Assembly (NCBI GenBank): GCA_026004775.1
Contig: BPJU01000013.1
Coordinates: 62,001-126,000, forward strand
DNA from: Pirellulaceae bacterium
GTDB lineage: Bacteria; Planctomycetota; Planctomycetia; Pirellulales; Pirellulaceae
Length of the DNA: 64,000 bases
Direction of reading: 5' to 3'
In this document: one piece after another, positions 27,408-36,578 of the stretch
How the letters are laid out: the number at the start of each line of letters is the position of its first letter
How positions within the stretch are numbered: the stretch's first letter is position 1
Notes under the pieces: generated by a model
Database searches by the model: none
What the model saw: the letters and a program-made list of their open reading frames with translations, nothing else
What the model was told of the DNA's origin: nothing
Made by a program: the position numbers and the translations under genes

Positions 27408-28487
27408 GTGAACGAGTCGAGCGATCTAAAAGAGCGCCCTATACTTGTGACCGGCGGCGCCGGGTTCATCGGAAGCTGCTTTGTCCGCAGGCAACTGCGT
27501 CGGGGCGCGGCCTGCGTGGTGGTGCTCGACAAACTGACCTACGCCGGCTCGCCGGATAACCTGGCCGAATTCCGCGACCACCCGAACGTGGTGTTCGTGC
27601 AGGGCGACGTGGCCGATCTTGAACTGGTCGGACGGCTTTTACGAGAACATGCGATCGGCGTGGTGGTGCATCTGGCGGCCGAAACGCATGTCGACCGGTC
27701 GATCGACGATCCGTGGCCGTTTGTCGGCACGAATGTGCTGGGCACGTGCCGGCTGCTCGAGGCGACCCGGCGCTATTGGGACGGTTTGAGTGAGGATCAG
27801 AAACAGCGTTTCCGGTTCGTGCATGTGTCGACCGATGAGGTCTTCGGCGCGCTGGCGGGGCTGGAAGGGGCATTTGACGAGCAATCGCCGTATCGGCCCA
27901 GTTCGCCCTACGCGGCGTCCAAGGCGGCGGCTGACCATTTCGTGTTGGCCTACGGCCGCACCTTCGGCCTGCCGGTGATCGTGACGCATTGCACCAACAA
28001 TTATGGGCCGTATCAATTCCCGGAAAAGCTCATCCCGCTGATGATATTGCGTGCCCTACGGGGTGAACGTCTGCCGGTCTATGGCCGCGGGGAGCAGCGG
28101 AGGGATTGGTTGTTCGTAGAGGACCATTGCTGGGGCTTGGAACTGGCTGCGGCACGCGGTGTCCCCGGCGAGCGGTATCTGTTCGGATCCGGGTGCGACC
28201 GAACGAATCTGGAAGTGGTTCACGCCGTTTGCGATGCGGTGGACCGGCTGGCCGAACAGTTGCCGCACCGTCCCACCCGGTCGCTCATCGAATTCGTCCC
28301 CGATCGGCCAGGCCACGACTTCCGGTACGCTCTCGATACGCAACGCACCTGCCGGCAGCTGGGATGGAAGCCTCGCACGGAGTTCCACCAAGGTATCGAG
28401 GCGACGGTGCGGTGGTACTTGGAGCATCCGGAGTGGGTGGCTGCGGTACGGCGCCGCTATGATCTGCGTCGCTTGGGACTGGGCTGA
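27408..28487 (+). CDS. rfbB: dTDP-glucose 4,6-dehydratase-like protein
   Basis: A 359-residue extended short-chain dehydrogenase. The NAD site is [15 protein letters not shown]. Further motifs are HLAAETHVDRSIDDP, the catalytic YAASKAAADHFV (Tyr-x3-Lys) and the RmlB-type THCTNNYGPYQFPEKLIPL. It makes dTDP-4-keto-6-deoxyglucose for deoxysugars such as rhamnose. No rmlA, rmlC or rmlD neighbours are present. GTG 27408 is preceded by GAGGGG. The cysteine desulfurase gene follows 62 bases later. Confidence 0.92.
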   Translation: MNESSDLKERPILVTGGAGFIGSCFVRRQLRRGAACVVVLDKLTYAGSPDNLAEFRDHPNVVFVQGDVADLELVGRLLREHAIGVVVHLAAETHVDRSIDDPWPFVGTNVLGTCRLLEATRRYWDGLSEDQKQRFRFVHVSTDEVFGALAGLEGAFDEQSPYRPSSPYAASKAAADHFVLAYGRTFGLPVIVTHCTNNYGPYQFPEKLIPLMILRALRGERLPVYGRGEQRRDWLFVEDHCWGLELAAARGVPGERYLFGSGCDRTNLEVVHAVCDAVDRLAEQLPHRPTRSLIEFVPDRPGHDFRYALDTQRTCRQLGWKPRTEFHQGIEATVRWYLEHPEWVAAVRRRYDLRRLGLG

Positions 28488-28549
28488 GGCAGCCAGCCTG
28501 GCCGTGTGTGCTGGACGCATGCTGACGCCAGTTGTAGACTCTGGCTACC

Positions 28550-29692
28550 ATGAAACAGATCTATTTGGACTACAACGCGACGACTCCGGTGGCCCCGTCC
28601 GTACGTGAGGCGATGGGACCGTTCCTGGCGGAATTCTTCGGGAATCCGTCGAGCTCTCATGCCATGGGCCGGGCATGCCGCGAGGCGATCGAAGACGCTC
28701 GTAGCCAGGTGGCACGCCTCATTGGCGCTGACAGCGACGAGATCGTTTTTACTTCGGGGGGAACCGAGTCGAACAACCTTGCGTTGTGTGGTGTGATGTT
28801 GCGCGACGGCCCGCCGTGGCGAGGCCATTTGGTGATCTCGGCTTTCGAGCATCCTTCGGTAGCCGAACCAGCGCGGTTCCTGCGGCGGCTGGGGTGTGCG
28901 GTGACGGTCGTGCCGTGCACGCGCGGCGGGTTGGTGGATGTCGAAGCAATCCAGAGCGCTCTTCGCCCCGAGACCCGGCTGGTAAGCATCATGCACGCCA
29001 ACAATGAGATCGGCACGGTGCAGCCCGTCCGGCAGGTGGCCGACATGTGCCGCCCGCGCGGAATCCTGGTACACACGGATGCGTCTCAGTCGATCGGCAA
29101 GATACCGTGCTCGGTCGACGAACTGGGAGTAGACCTTTTGACGATTGCCGGACACAAGGTCTACGCGCCGAAAGGCATTGGCGCTTTGTACGTGCGCCGC
29201 GGAACCGCTTTGGATCCCTATCTTCATGGAGCAGGTCACGAAGGAGGGTTACGGCCCGGTACGGAGAACACCGCCTATATCGTCGGATTGGGGCGAGCTG
29301 CCCGTTTGGCGGGTGAACAGCTCGACCAGCAACAACTGCGCATGACGCAGCTCCGGGATCGTCTGGCCCAGCAACTCCAGGCAGGCATCGACCGGCCACT
29401 TTTGATCCATGGGGAAACAAGCCCCCGGTTACCAAACACGTTGAGCGTCGCGTTCCCCGGCGTGACGGCTGCCGAGATGTTGCGGCGAGTCCCCGAACTG
29501 TGCGCCTCAACCGGCTCGGCCTGCCATAGTGGCTCGGTGAGCATGTCACCGACATTAGCCGCCATCGGCGTGGCGGCCGAAGTGGCCCGGGGCACCATGC
29601 GCTTAAGTGTCGGCTGGTATACGTCCCAGCAGGAGGTGGATCGTGCCGCCGACATTTTGATCCACGCCTGGGAGAGCCTGGCGACCAGTTGA
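28550..29692 (+). CDS. Cysteine desulfurase (NifS/IscS family)
   Basis: A 380-residue PLP enzyme that takes sulfur from cysteine for Fe-S clusters or thio-modification. It opens with IYLDYNATTPVAPSVREAM. The PLP lysine lies in TIAGHKVYAPKGIGALYV and the active cysteine in STGSACHSGS. TESNNLAL and HANNEIGTVQP are also diagnostic. The GSACHSGS loop and length suggest the IscS/NifS group, but no iscU or nifU is adjacent. A KaiC-like ATPase gene follows. Confidence 0.93.
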   Translation: MKQIYLDYNATTPVAPSVREAMGPFLAEFFGNPSSSHAMGRACREAIEDARSQVARLIGADSDEIVFTSGGTESNNLALCGVMLRDGPPWRGHLVISAFEHPSVAEPARFLRRLGCAVTVVPCTRGGLVDVEAIQSALRPETRLVSIMHANNEIGTVQPVRQVADMCRPRGILVHTDASQSIGKIPCSVDELGVDLLTIAGHKVYAPKGIGALYVRRGTALDPYLHGAGHEGGLRPGTENTAYIVGLGRAARLAGEQLDQQQLRMTQLRDRLAQQLQAGIDRPLLIHGETSPRLPNTLSVAFPGVTAAEMLRRVPELCASTGSACHSGSVSMSPTLAAIGVAAEVARGTMRLSVGWYTSQQEVDRAADILIHAWESLATS

Positions 29693-29794
29693 CACGCAGG
29701 CACTTCAGCCAACTGTGGCTTGGTTTCGGCTGGGCGCCGAAGACTTGTTTCCGGTGATTGGTTTCCTGTGGTGGTGAAGAGCATTTCGAAAAAA

Positions 29795-30724
29795 ATGACT
29801 GGCAACTTCGTGTCGGAGTCAGTGGGCTCGGATGGCTCGGGGCAACAGGGACGACTTGCTTCCGGTGTGCCGGGGCTGGATGAGCACCTGGGAGGAGGGT
29901 ATTTGCCGGGAACATTGATTGCCGTAGTGGGAGCCACCGGTATCGGCAAAACGCAACTCGGATTGCACTTTGTCCACGGTGTGACCTGTGCGGAGCCGCC
30001 CGGCGTGATCTTGGACCTTACGGCGCGAGGCGACTCGCAAAACCACGTTCAATACGCGAAGCGCATGTTCGGCCAGGATTTGGGCCGGGCAGACGGCGAG
30101 GCGATCCTGGCTCGGCAACTTTTCGAACGGCCGCCCGGTGGTCGCTATATCCACGCCTTTTCGTATAGTGGGCGCCGGGTTACCCGCGACGCAGTCGATT
30201 GGGAACAATGGCATCAATGGCAAGCCGAGATCAACCGGCGGCTGTCGACGGTTAGCGCATTTCTGTACGGACACTTCGTGCACGGTGTGCGCCGTGCGGT
30301 GTTTGACGGCATCGAGCCGGTAGAGCGGGCTTCGGAATCGATTCAGCATTATCTGCTGGAATACGTCTATCACCAGGTGGTGCGGAAAGAAAGCGATTGG
30401 GTAGCGCGGGACATACTGCGCCAGGATTTTTTGCAGTGCCAAGAACTTGTTCGGCGGCATGCTTATCCGGCAGGCCGAATCACGTGCATGGCGCTTATTA
30501 CGTCGAAGGAGTCGTATCTGGAAGATCTGGTACGACGTCCGTTGGAAGAGGGCGATCTGCTATCGAACGCTGCGACTTTGATTTATATGGGAAAAGTGCG
30601 GGACGGGAGCCGCCTGCGGCGAGCACTGTACATCGCAAAGCACCGAGGGAGTGCGTGCAGTGATGAGTGGCTTTTTTATTGCATTGGCGAGGGCGGCTTG
30701 TTTCTGGAAGAGGCGGGCCAATAG
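29795..30724 (+). CDS. KaiC/RecA-superfamily ATPase of unknown role
   Basis: About 309 residues. The sequence GVPGLDEHLGGGYLPGT followed by Walker A GATGIGKT (residues 46-53) is typical of KaiC/RadA-like RecA-fold ATPases. A Walker B-like GVILDLTARGD follows. The remainder has many aromatic and His residues and does not match circadian KaiC. It contains one ATPase domain only. Starts are unclear: ATG 29795, several GTGs at 29768-29774 or an earlier TTG. No good ribosome-binding site is seen. It lies downstream of the cysteine desulfurase gene in the same direction. Confidence 0.72.
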   Translation: MTGNFVSESVGSDGSGQQGRLASGVPGLDEHLGGGYLPGTLIAVVGATGIGKTQLGLHFVHGVTCAEPPGVILDLTARGDSQNHVQYAKRMFGQDLGRADGEAILARQLFERPPGGRYIHAFSYSGRRVTRDAVDWEQWHQWQAEINRRLSTVSAFLYGHFVHGVRRAVFDGIEPVERASESIQHYLLEYVYHQVVRKESDWVARDILRQDFLQCQELVRRHAYPAGRITCMALITSKESYLEDLVRRPLEEGDLLSNAATLIYMGKVRDGSRLRRALYIAKHRGSACSDEWLFYCIGEGGLFLEEAGQ

Positions 30725-30736
30725 TGGCCCCTGCTC

Positions 30737-30863
30737 GTAGCACGGCCGTCTCGGCCGTGTGGGTCACCCAAGACGCTGGTGAAAGCCGGTGCAAAGCGCG
30801 TGCTGCGCAGCTGAGACTGCCTTAGGCTGGAGCGTCAACTCCCCACGGGCGAGGACGCCCGTG
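30737..30863. repeat. Intergenic palindromes, one headed by GTAG (REP-like)
   Basis: Two perfect hairpins lie between the convergent KaiC-like and coiled-coil genes. GTAG followed by CACGGCCG-tct-CGGCCGTG spans 30737-30759. CACGGGCG-agga-CGCCCGTG spans 30844-30863 and is followed by a partial third copy. A palindrome with a GTAG head is the architecture of bacterial REP elements. They may also act as a bidirectional terminator. Confidence 0.6.
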
Positions 30864-30894
30864 CCACGCTGCCCGTGCCACGTGCGCCGGACTC

Positions 30895-31740
30895 TCATGT
30901 AGCATCCGGCATGGGAGGCGCTGCCTGCTCGGCGCTGATCGACAAGCCATCCGAGGCGCGTAACACCACGCGATAGACCATGCCCTTGCGAGCCTTGATC
31001 GACGGAGCTTCGCCATGCGCTGCCCGAATCCCCAACTCGGCCGCTTTCTTGGGATCGTTGGCGATATTCCAAAAATCTTCCCAAATGCGACGTTCAAACT
31101 CCGTCATGGCTCCGCCCTGTGCATAGGCCAGAGGACGTAAACCTTGTTGATCCAGCTCGAACCCGTCTTTGGGTTGCTGGTGCTCGCCGAAGATGCGGCG
31201 AAACAGCACCAGGCTGGTCGACCGGTCGATGTCGGCTTGCTCGATATACTTGTCCTCGAACTTCACCACCCAACTATCCAAGTAGATGACGTCTCCCTCG
31301 ATGCGGAAATCACGAGGTTGTCCCAGCGGCCGGCCTTCGTCATTGATTTCTTCGAAACGGACAAGTGTGAAAGTGCGTCCGGTCTCAGGATCGGTCGTTT
31401 GATCCAGGATCGACAGGCGAGCCACGCGGTGCGTCACTTTCAGCAGCCGCAAGGACGTTTCCAGCCGCTCGACTTTTTCGGTCAACTGGCGGATTTCAGC
31501 CGCCTTGGCCACCAGTTGTGCCTTGGCCTGCTCTAAATCCCCGGCCAGCGCTTCGGCCCGTTTCTCGGCCTGCTCCAATTTTTTCTGAGCGTCAGCCAGT
31601 TGCGCCTCGGCTCGCTCTTTGGCCGTGACGTGCCGGTAGACTTGCCAACCCACCCAAGCGGAGACGGCCACCACGAAGCCGACGATCAGGGTGGCAAGCA
31701 ATCTGGAGACGGCCGAAATCAGTGAAACGGTCTTCGACAT
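30895..31740 (-). CDS. Membrane-anchored coiled-coil protein
   Basis: A 281-residue protein with a single transmembrane segment near residues 12-36 (LLATLIVGFVVAVSAWVGW). A coiled coil rich in Ala, Glu, Lys and Gln follows (about residues 40-90, AEAQLADAQKKLEQAEKRAE). The rest is a globular domain with TFTLVRFEEINDEGRPLGQP and IWEDFWNIANDPKKAAELG. I do not recognise the family. ATG 31740 has AGGAG about eight bases upstream. It is downstream of trpC but separated by almost 200 bases, so it is probably transcribed independently. Confidence 0.75.
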   Translation of the reverse strand: MSKTVSLISAVSRLLATLIVGFVVAVSAWVGWQVYRHVTAKERAEAQLADAQKKLEQAEKRAEALAGDLEQAKAQLVAKAAEIRQLTEKVERLETSLRLLKVTHRVARLSILDQTTDPETGRTFTLVRFEEINDEGRPLGQPRDFRIEGDVIYLDSWVVKFEDKYIEQADIDRSTSLVLFRRIFGEHQQPKDGFELDQQGLRPLAYAQGGAMTEFERRIWEDFWNIANDPKKAAELGIRAAHGEAPSIKARKGMVYRVVLRASDGLSISAEQAAPPMPDAT

Positions 31741-31933
31741 CCGCGTGTCTCCTGTTGTGGACCGGCAATGAGTTCCCCGTGCGAACCGGCTCGACAATGA
31801 AAGTTCTCCGGGCAATTCCGCAGCGGGAGGCTCGGCCTCACGGTTGCGCAGCGATGCGATTTCTCCCTTTGGACAAACATAGCATGCTGGATCGACCCAC
31901 GAAACGGATCTTTCCGATCGTAGTGAGAGTTCT

Positions 31934-32725
31934 TTAACGAGCGCCTGCCAGGAGTTCGTCCACGGCACGGCCGATATCCGGGGCCCTCATAAAATGTTCT
32001 CCTACCAGCATGGCATGGATGCCGGCCTCGACCAGCCGCCGCACGTCGGCCATTGAACGGATGCCGCTTTCGGCCACGATCGTGATTCCCTCCGGAATAC
32101 GGTCACGCAGCTCCAGCACATGCTCCAGCCGGACTTCGAAGGTGTGCAGATTGCGGTTGTTGATGCCCACCAGCGTGGCGCCCGCATCCAGCACGCGTTG
32201 CAAGTTTTCCGCTTCGTAGATTTCTACCAGTGTATCCAGGCCCAGCGCCTCGGCCTCCGCCAGCAGACTACGCAATTGACAATCATCCAAACATTCGGCG
32301 ATCAGCAGCACAGCGTCGGCTCCGAACAGTCGGGCTTCCAGCAACTGGTAGCGATCCAGGATGAAATCTTTCCGCAGCAGGGGCAACCGGCACACCTGCC
32401 GCACTTCCGCCAGGTATTCCAGTCGCCCCTGGAAGAACGGCTCGTCGGTCAGCACACTGATGGCGGTGGCTCCGTGGAGTTCGTAGCAGCGGGCTATGGT
32501 TTGGGGCTGGAAATCGGCGCGGATCAGGCCTTGGGAAGGGCTGGCTTTCTTGATTTCGGCAATCAGTTTGATGGGGCCGGGCATGGCCAGTCGTTCTTCG
32601 AACGGCCGCGTTTGCGGGGCCGACTGCAACTTTGCTTCCAACACCGACTCGGGACAAGCTGCCCGCCGCTCGGCGATTTCGCGACGCTTGCGGGCGACGA
32701 TGGTGTCGAGAATCGAGGTGGCCAT
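31934..32725 (-). CDS. trpC: Indole-3-glycerol phosphate synthase
   Basis: A 263-residue TIM barrel that closes the indole ring in tryptophan synthesis. Motifs include KLIAEIKKASPSQGLIR, ISVLTDEPFFQG, LPLLRKDFILDRYQL, VGINNRNLHTFEV, IVAESGIRSM and HAMLVGEHFMR. These match the catalytic Lys and Glu positions of the family. No other trp genes are nearby; purH is 73 bases upstream in the same direction. Confidence 0.96.
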   Translation of the reverse strand: MATSILDTIVARKRREIAERRAACPESVLEAKLQSAPQTRPFEERLAMPGPIKLIAEIKKASPSQGLIRADFQPQTIARCYELHGATAISVLTDEPFFQGRLEYLAEVRQVCRLPLLRKDFILDRYQLLEARLFGADAVLLIAECLDDCQLRSLLAEAEALGLDTLVEIYEAENLQRVLDAGATLVGINNRNLHTFEVRLEHVLELRDRIPEGITIVAESGIRSMADVRRLVEAGIHAMLVGEHFMRAPDIGRAVDELLAGAR

Positions 32726-32798
32726 GCGGGTAGCGTAGGTCGAATCGTTGAAGGCAGCAGTACCTGCGGATGGCGCTCAGCCACCGGTACGAAGCTGG

Positions 32799-34367
32799 TC
32801 AATGTCTAAAGTGGCGTCGTCCTGTGAACACCATAGGGATGCCGTGGTGATTGCACGCGGCGATCACTTCGTCGTCACGGCGTGAGCCGCCTGGTTGTAC
32901 GATGGCGGCGATGCCGGCCTGAGCGGCTTTTTCGATCGAATCCGGGAATGGGAAAAAGGCGTCCGAGGCCAGTACCGCGCCTTGTGCGGCCGGGCCGGCC
33001 TTGCGCAAGGCGATCTCCACGGCATCGACGCGGCTCATCTGCCCCGCCCCACAACCGCGCAACATCCGGTCCTTCGCCACCACGATGGCATTCGACTTGA
33101 CGTGGCGTACCACCATCCAAGCGAACTCCAAATCCGGCCCGAGTTCTGGGGGCACTGCCGCCAATGTCACCGTCTTCCATTGACTGGGAATGTCCGGCAA
33201 ATGATCCGATTCCTGTACCAGCATACCCCCTTGGATATGTCGGTACTGGCGTTCGACGCGCGGATCGTCCAGCGGGCCGATCTGGAGCAACCGCACGTTT
33301 TCCCGCCATCGCGGTCTGGTGGTCAGGATCCCGATGGCGGCGGCTTCATAATCCGGCGCTACCATCGCTTCCACGAACCACCCCGGTTGGGAAAGCCATT
33401 CGGCGGTGGCTGCATCGACCGTACGGTTGAAAGCCACGACCGAGCCAAAGGCGCTTTGCGGGTCGCCTTCAAAGGCCCGTCGCGTCGCCTCCACGAGCGT
33501 GTCGGCCATCGCTGCGCCGCACGGGTTGGTATGTTTGATCACCACGCAGGCCGGCTGGGGAAAACTGCGGACCAGTTGCAGCCCGGCGTCCAGATCGAGC
33601 AGATTGTTGTACGAAAGTTCTTTGCCGTGCAATTGGCGGGCCGACACCAGGCTCGCTCCGCGAGCCGCGGTGTCGTAATAGAGGGCCGCCGCCTGATGCG
33701 GGTTTTCGCCGTAGCGGAGGTCGGCTTTCTTGCGCAACACGATCGTCTGGACGCTCGGAAACGCCTGTTCGGAAAATTGGCGGCGAAAATACGTGGCAAT
33801 CGCTCGGTCGTAATCGGCCGTACGCTCAAACGCCTCGACCGCCAGGCGCCGGCGCAGCTCCAACGTCGTGTGACCGTAAGTTCGCAGTTCATCCAGGATG
33901 GATGAGTATTGTTCCGGAGCAGTAGCGATCGTCACGAAATGGTGATTCTTGGCGGCCGCCCGGACCAAAGAGGGGCCGCCGATATCAATCTGTTCGATGG
34001 CCTCGAGCTCAGATGTACCCGGGCGATTGATCGTCGCCTCAAAAGGATACAGGTTCACTACCACCAACTCGAACGGCACGATTTCACAGTGGGAAAGCGT
34101 CTGCATGTCGTCCGTTCGATTGCGCCGAGCCAGAATACCGGCGAACACCCGAGGATGCAGCGTTTTGACGCGCCCCTCGAGTATCTCGGGGAACCCGGTG
34201 TAAGCCGAGACATCCTGGACCGGTATCTGGTGGTGTTCCAGAAATCGCCGGGTTCCACCGGTGCTGAAAATCTGGACTCCCAAATCAACCAAGGCTCGGG
34301 CAAAATCCGCCAACCCCAGCCGGTCGCTGACGCTGATCAACGCGCGCTCGATTTTCGGCGATTCCAT
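32799..34367 (-). CDS. purH: Bifunctional AICAR transformylase / IMP cyclohydrolase
   Basis: Performs the last two steps of IMP synthesis. The N-terminal cyclohydrolase domain (about residues 1-195) has ALISVSDRLGLADFA, FSTGGTRRFL and GRVKTLHPRVFAGIL. The transformylase domain has RYGENPHQAAALY and VVIKHTNPCGAA (with the catalytic Lys-His). It ends in DAFFPFPDSIEKAAQAGI and GIPMVFTGRRHFRH. At 522 residues the length is normal. It is followed by trpC and preceded by rex, both on the same strand. Confidence 0.97.
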   Translation of the reverse strand: MESPKIERALISVSDRLGLADFARALVDLGVQIFSTGGTRRFLEHHQIPVQDVSAYTGFPEILEGRVKTLHPRVFAGILARRNRTDDMQTLSHCEIVPFELVVVNLYPFEATINRPGTSELEAIEQIDIGGPSLVRAAAKNHHFVTIATAPEQYSSILDELRTYGHTTLELRRRLAVEAFERTADYDRAIATYFRRQFSEQAFPSVQTIVLRKKADLRYGENPHQAAALYYDTAARGASLVSARQLHGKELSYNNLLDLDAGLQLVRSFPQPACVVIKHTNPCGAAMADTLVEATRRAFEGDPQSAFGSVVAFNRTVDAATAEWLSQPGWFVEAMVAPDYEAAAIGILTTRPRWRENVRLLQIGPLDDPRVERQYRHIQGGMLVQESDHLPDIPSQWKTVTLAAVPPELGPDLEFAWMVVRHVKSNAIVVAKDRMLRGCGAGQMSRVDAVEIALRKAGPAAQGAVLASDAFFPFPDSIEKAAQAGIAAIVQPGGSRRDDEVIAACNHHGIPMVFTGRRHFRH

Positions 34368-34431
34368 GACCTCTACCTTGCGCGATACGTTCGCCCAGCG
34401 TATCGGGTTGCCTTACCAAATCCCAACCGGA

Positions 34432-35124
34432 TTACGAATCGGGCGGCGGGCGGCGTCTCGCCCGACTGTGAGCCAGAGTGTACGCCAGTTGTTCCAGCTC
34501 CATCGCCAAGTCTACCCGTACCAGACGTACTTGGGGAGGCAGGCTCAAAGAAATGGGGGCAAAATTCAAAATGCCTTGAATGCCCGCTTGCACCAATTGG
34601 TCGGCCACTTCCTGAGCGGCGGCAGCCGGGACGGCCAGGATCGCCATCCGGACCGACAACGTGCGCACTACGTCCGACAACTGCTCCAGTGGGCGGAGAA
34701 CCACGCCTGGCACCGGAGGTTCCAGGCGGCGGGGATCGATGTCCAATCCCGCCACGATCGGGAAGCCGTGCTCGGCAAAGCCTCGATAGCCTAAAAGTGC
34801 CCGCCCTAAGTTCCCCAGACCGATAACGGCAACCGGCCAGATCTTTTCCGTTCCCAAAATGCGGCGGATGGCCGCCGCCAGTTCCCGGCAGTGGTAGCCC
34901 CGCCCTCGATAACCGAACTGCCCGAAAAAGGCAAGGTCCTTGCGGACCTGCGAGTCGGTCAGGCCTAGAGTGCGTGCCAGTTCCGACGAGCTAATGGTAT
35001 CGCGGCCCTGGGCGGTTTGCCGTTCCAACTCTCGCAAATAGTAACTCAAACGCCGCACCACCGCCTCGGGAATCTGCTGCCAACGGTATCGCCGCATGGC
35101 AGCCCGGCGCCGTTTGCCTGCCAT
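34432..35124 (-). CDS. rex: Redox-sensing transcriptional repressor Rex
   Basis: A 230-residue NADH-responsive repressor of fermentative and respiratory genes. The N-terminal winged helix contains RLSYYLRELERQ and ISSSELARTLGLTDSQVRKDLAFFGQFGYRGRGY, the Rex signature. The Rossmann domain has VIGLGNLGRALLGYRGF, and a domain-swap C-terminal helix ends the protein. The basic N-terminus (AGKRRRAAMRRYRW) allows a start at 35124 or 35097. Targets cannot be read from this window. Confidence 0.94.
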   Translation of the reverse strand: MAGKRRRAAMRRYRWQQIPEAVVRRLSYYLRELERQTAQGRDTISSSELARTLGLTDSQVRKDLAFFGQFGYRGRGYHCRELAAAIRRILGTEKIWPVAVIGLGNLGRALLGYRGFAEHGFPIVAGLDIDPRRLEPPVPGVVLRPLEQLSDVVRTLSVRMAILAVPAAAAQEVADQLVQAGIQGILNFAPISLSLPPQVRLVRVDLAMELEQLAYTLAHSRARRRPPPDS

Positions 35125-35344
35125 CGACCGCCCCTCGTAAACCCGATTGCCAAACGCTCAGCGGCCACCAAACACCAAGGTCGATATTAGCGGCAACAGC
35201 GCCACTGATCAAAGCCGTGTCGGCGTCGGTGGCCGATGGGCCGGGACGGAAACAGTGCCGGCCGCCCTTGATTTCGAGCTTTTCCCCAAAAACTTTCGGG
35301 ATCTATTGGGGCCAGCCGACGCGCCGCTCTTGCGGATCGCCTCC

Positions 35345-35381
35345 AAAACGAAAAGCCCAGTTGTCAAGCGGCAACCGGGCT
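35345..35381 (-). terminator. Probable terminator of the GspG-like pilin gene
   Basis: A 10-bp stem with one G-T type mismatch (35354-35363 and 35372-35381) and an eight-base loop is followed on the minus strand by TTTCGTTTT. It lies about 70 bases past the pilin stop and before rex. Confidence 0.75.
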
Positions 35382-35453
35382 CGGCAGCGGCCACATGCAG
35401 CCACACACGCGAGGTGCTCGGAACGAGCACCATTAGGATCGGACCACGTCTTT

Positions 35454-35891
35454 TCAACGAGTCACGTGGTCGGCGTGATTTATCCGGATTTCACCCGTGG
35501 TCGGATTGTACAGCCATCCTCCGGCGGAGGTCACGTCACTGGCCGTAATCGGATTGCTGGTGACGTTCACGACTCCGTTGTTTCCTGTGATCGTCTCCTC
35601 GGGGATCGTCTGCAAGTAAGGTCCGTACTGACCTGTTGCCGACACGGTGCCGGACTTGTCGGTTTTCTTGGTAAGATCAGTTAGCTGGGCCGGCGCCTTG
35701 CCGCCGTGCTGGGCTTTGAACGTTTCGATCTGGGCGCGCATCGTCTGGAGGTTGAAGACCGACGTGTTCAATTTCGCGTCCGTAGTGGTGTCGGTGAACT
35801 GAGGAATGATCGTAGCGGCCAGGATGGCCATGATCACCACAACGATCAGAATCTCGACCAGGGTAAATGCTGCTCGTGAACTGGTACACAT
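35454..35891 (-). CDS. GspG-like type II secretion pseudopilin
   Basis: A 145-residue protein with a class III leader (SSRAA-FTLVEILIVVVIMAILAATIIPQF). A GspG-like body includes LQTMRAQIETFKAQHGG and GPYLQTIPEE and closes with GGWLYNPTTGEIRIN. The residue before the cleavage point is Ala rather than the usual Gly, which may slow prepilin peptidase processing. GspG is the major pseudopilin of type II secretion, but no other gsp genes are near. ATG 35891 has GAGGAAT about eight bases upstream. A terminator follows. Confidence 0.85.
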   Translation of the reverse strand: MCTSSRAAFTLVEILIVVVIMAILAATIIPQFTDTTTDAKLNTSVFNLQTMRAQIETFKAQHGGKAPAQLTDLTKKTDKSGTVSATGQYGPYLQTIPEETITGNNGVVNVTSNPITASDVTSAGGWLYNPTTGEIRINHADHVTR

Positions 35892-36578
35892 AGCAATATT
35901 CCTCTTCAAGACGTGTGTGACGTTTCTCACCCCGCGGCTGCGTCATCGGCTCACGTATGCCGCCGGATGCAGCCGCCTGTGGCCGGCATTCGTGTCGTTC
36001 TGCTAGGTATCTAGGTTGCCGGATACGGCGCGGCAAGTTTTTCACGAAAAAATTTTTTGATGCGTTCGTCCGAGGCCTGGCGTGCTCGGCAAACCAATAA
36101 ATAAAGAGCCTTTGATTCCATAGATTTGCCGGACAGAGGTGGTTGGCCGTTGCGCCACTTTTGCGTGCGGCATGCGGACCTGCCAGGCCTAGGTTTGCGG
36201 CTGGTAGCCCGGGGGAACGCTTTCCCCGGAGGTGTTCGAGGCGTGTGAAAGTAGTAGTTTCGTTATATCTTGCAAATTGCGAGCTGTTTAGCGAAACGGC
36301 GCCGATTTCCTCGAAATGGTCTTTTCTATATGCGCCGCAACTGTTTAGCACGATCTAGGCTACCCAGGGCACCGTTTTTCCCTAAACGGCGCATCTCAAG
36401 CCGCTTGCCGGGCCAGCCGATGTAACCGATGGTGCCACCGGGAGAGTCTCGGCAATCTGCGCGGACGGGCCGACCGCCCGTACCAGGAGCGCAGCGGGCG
36501 GCGGAGCCGACGGGTGCGGGCACCGTGCAGGAGGTGAGGTGACACAAACGTCTCGTTATGGTCCAGGAGAACGCGAAC
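35892..36578. other. Long intergenic region with structured leader of the YTV gene
   Basis: Nearly 690 bases between the divergent pilin and YTV genes. An A/T-run stretch near 36030-36060 and a hairpin at about 36208-36231 (GGGGAA-cgct-TTCCCC core) are visible. A two-tier stem-loop lies at 36257-36297. CTGTTTAGC occurs twice (36284 and 36341). No gene is seen; promoters and a long 5' leader are likely. Confidence 0.5.
36257..36297 (+). promoter_or_regulatory. Two-tier stem-loop in the YTV gene leader region
   Basis: Outer arms GTTTCGTTA / TAGCGAAAC (36257-36265, 36289-36297) pair with one wobble. Inside them CTTGC / GCGAG (36269-36273, 36279-36283) form a second stem. This could be an mRNA stability or regulatory structure. 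Confidence 0.4.
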
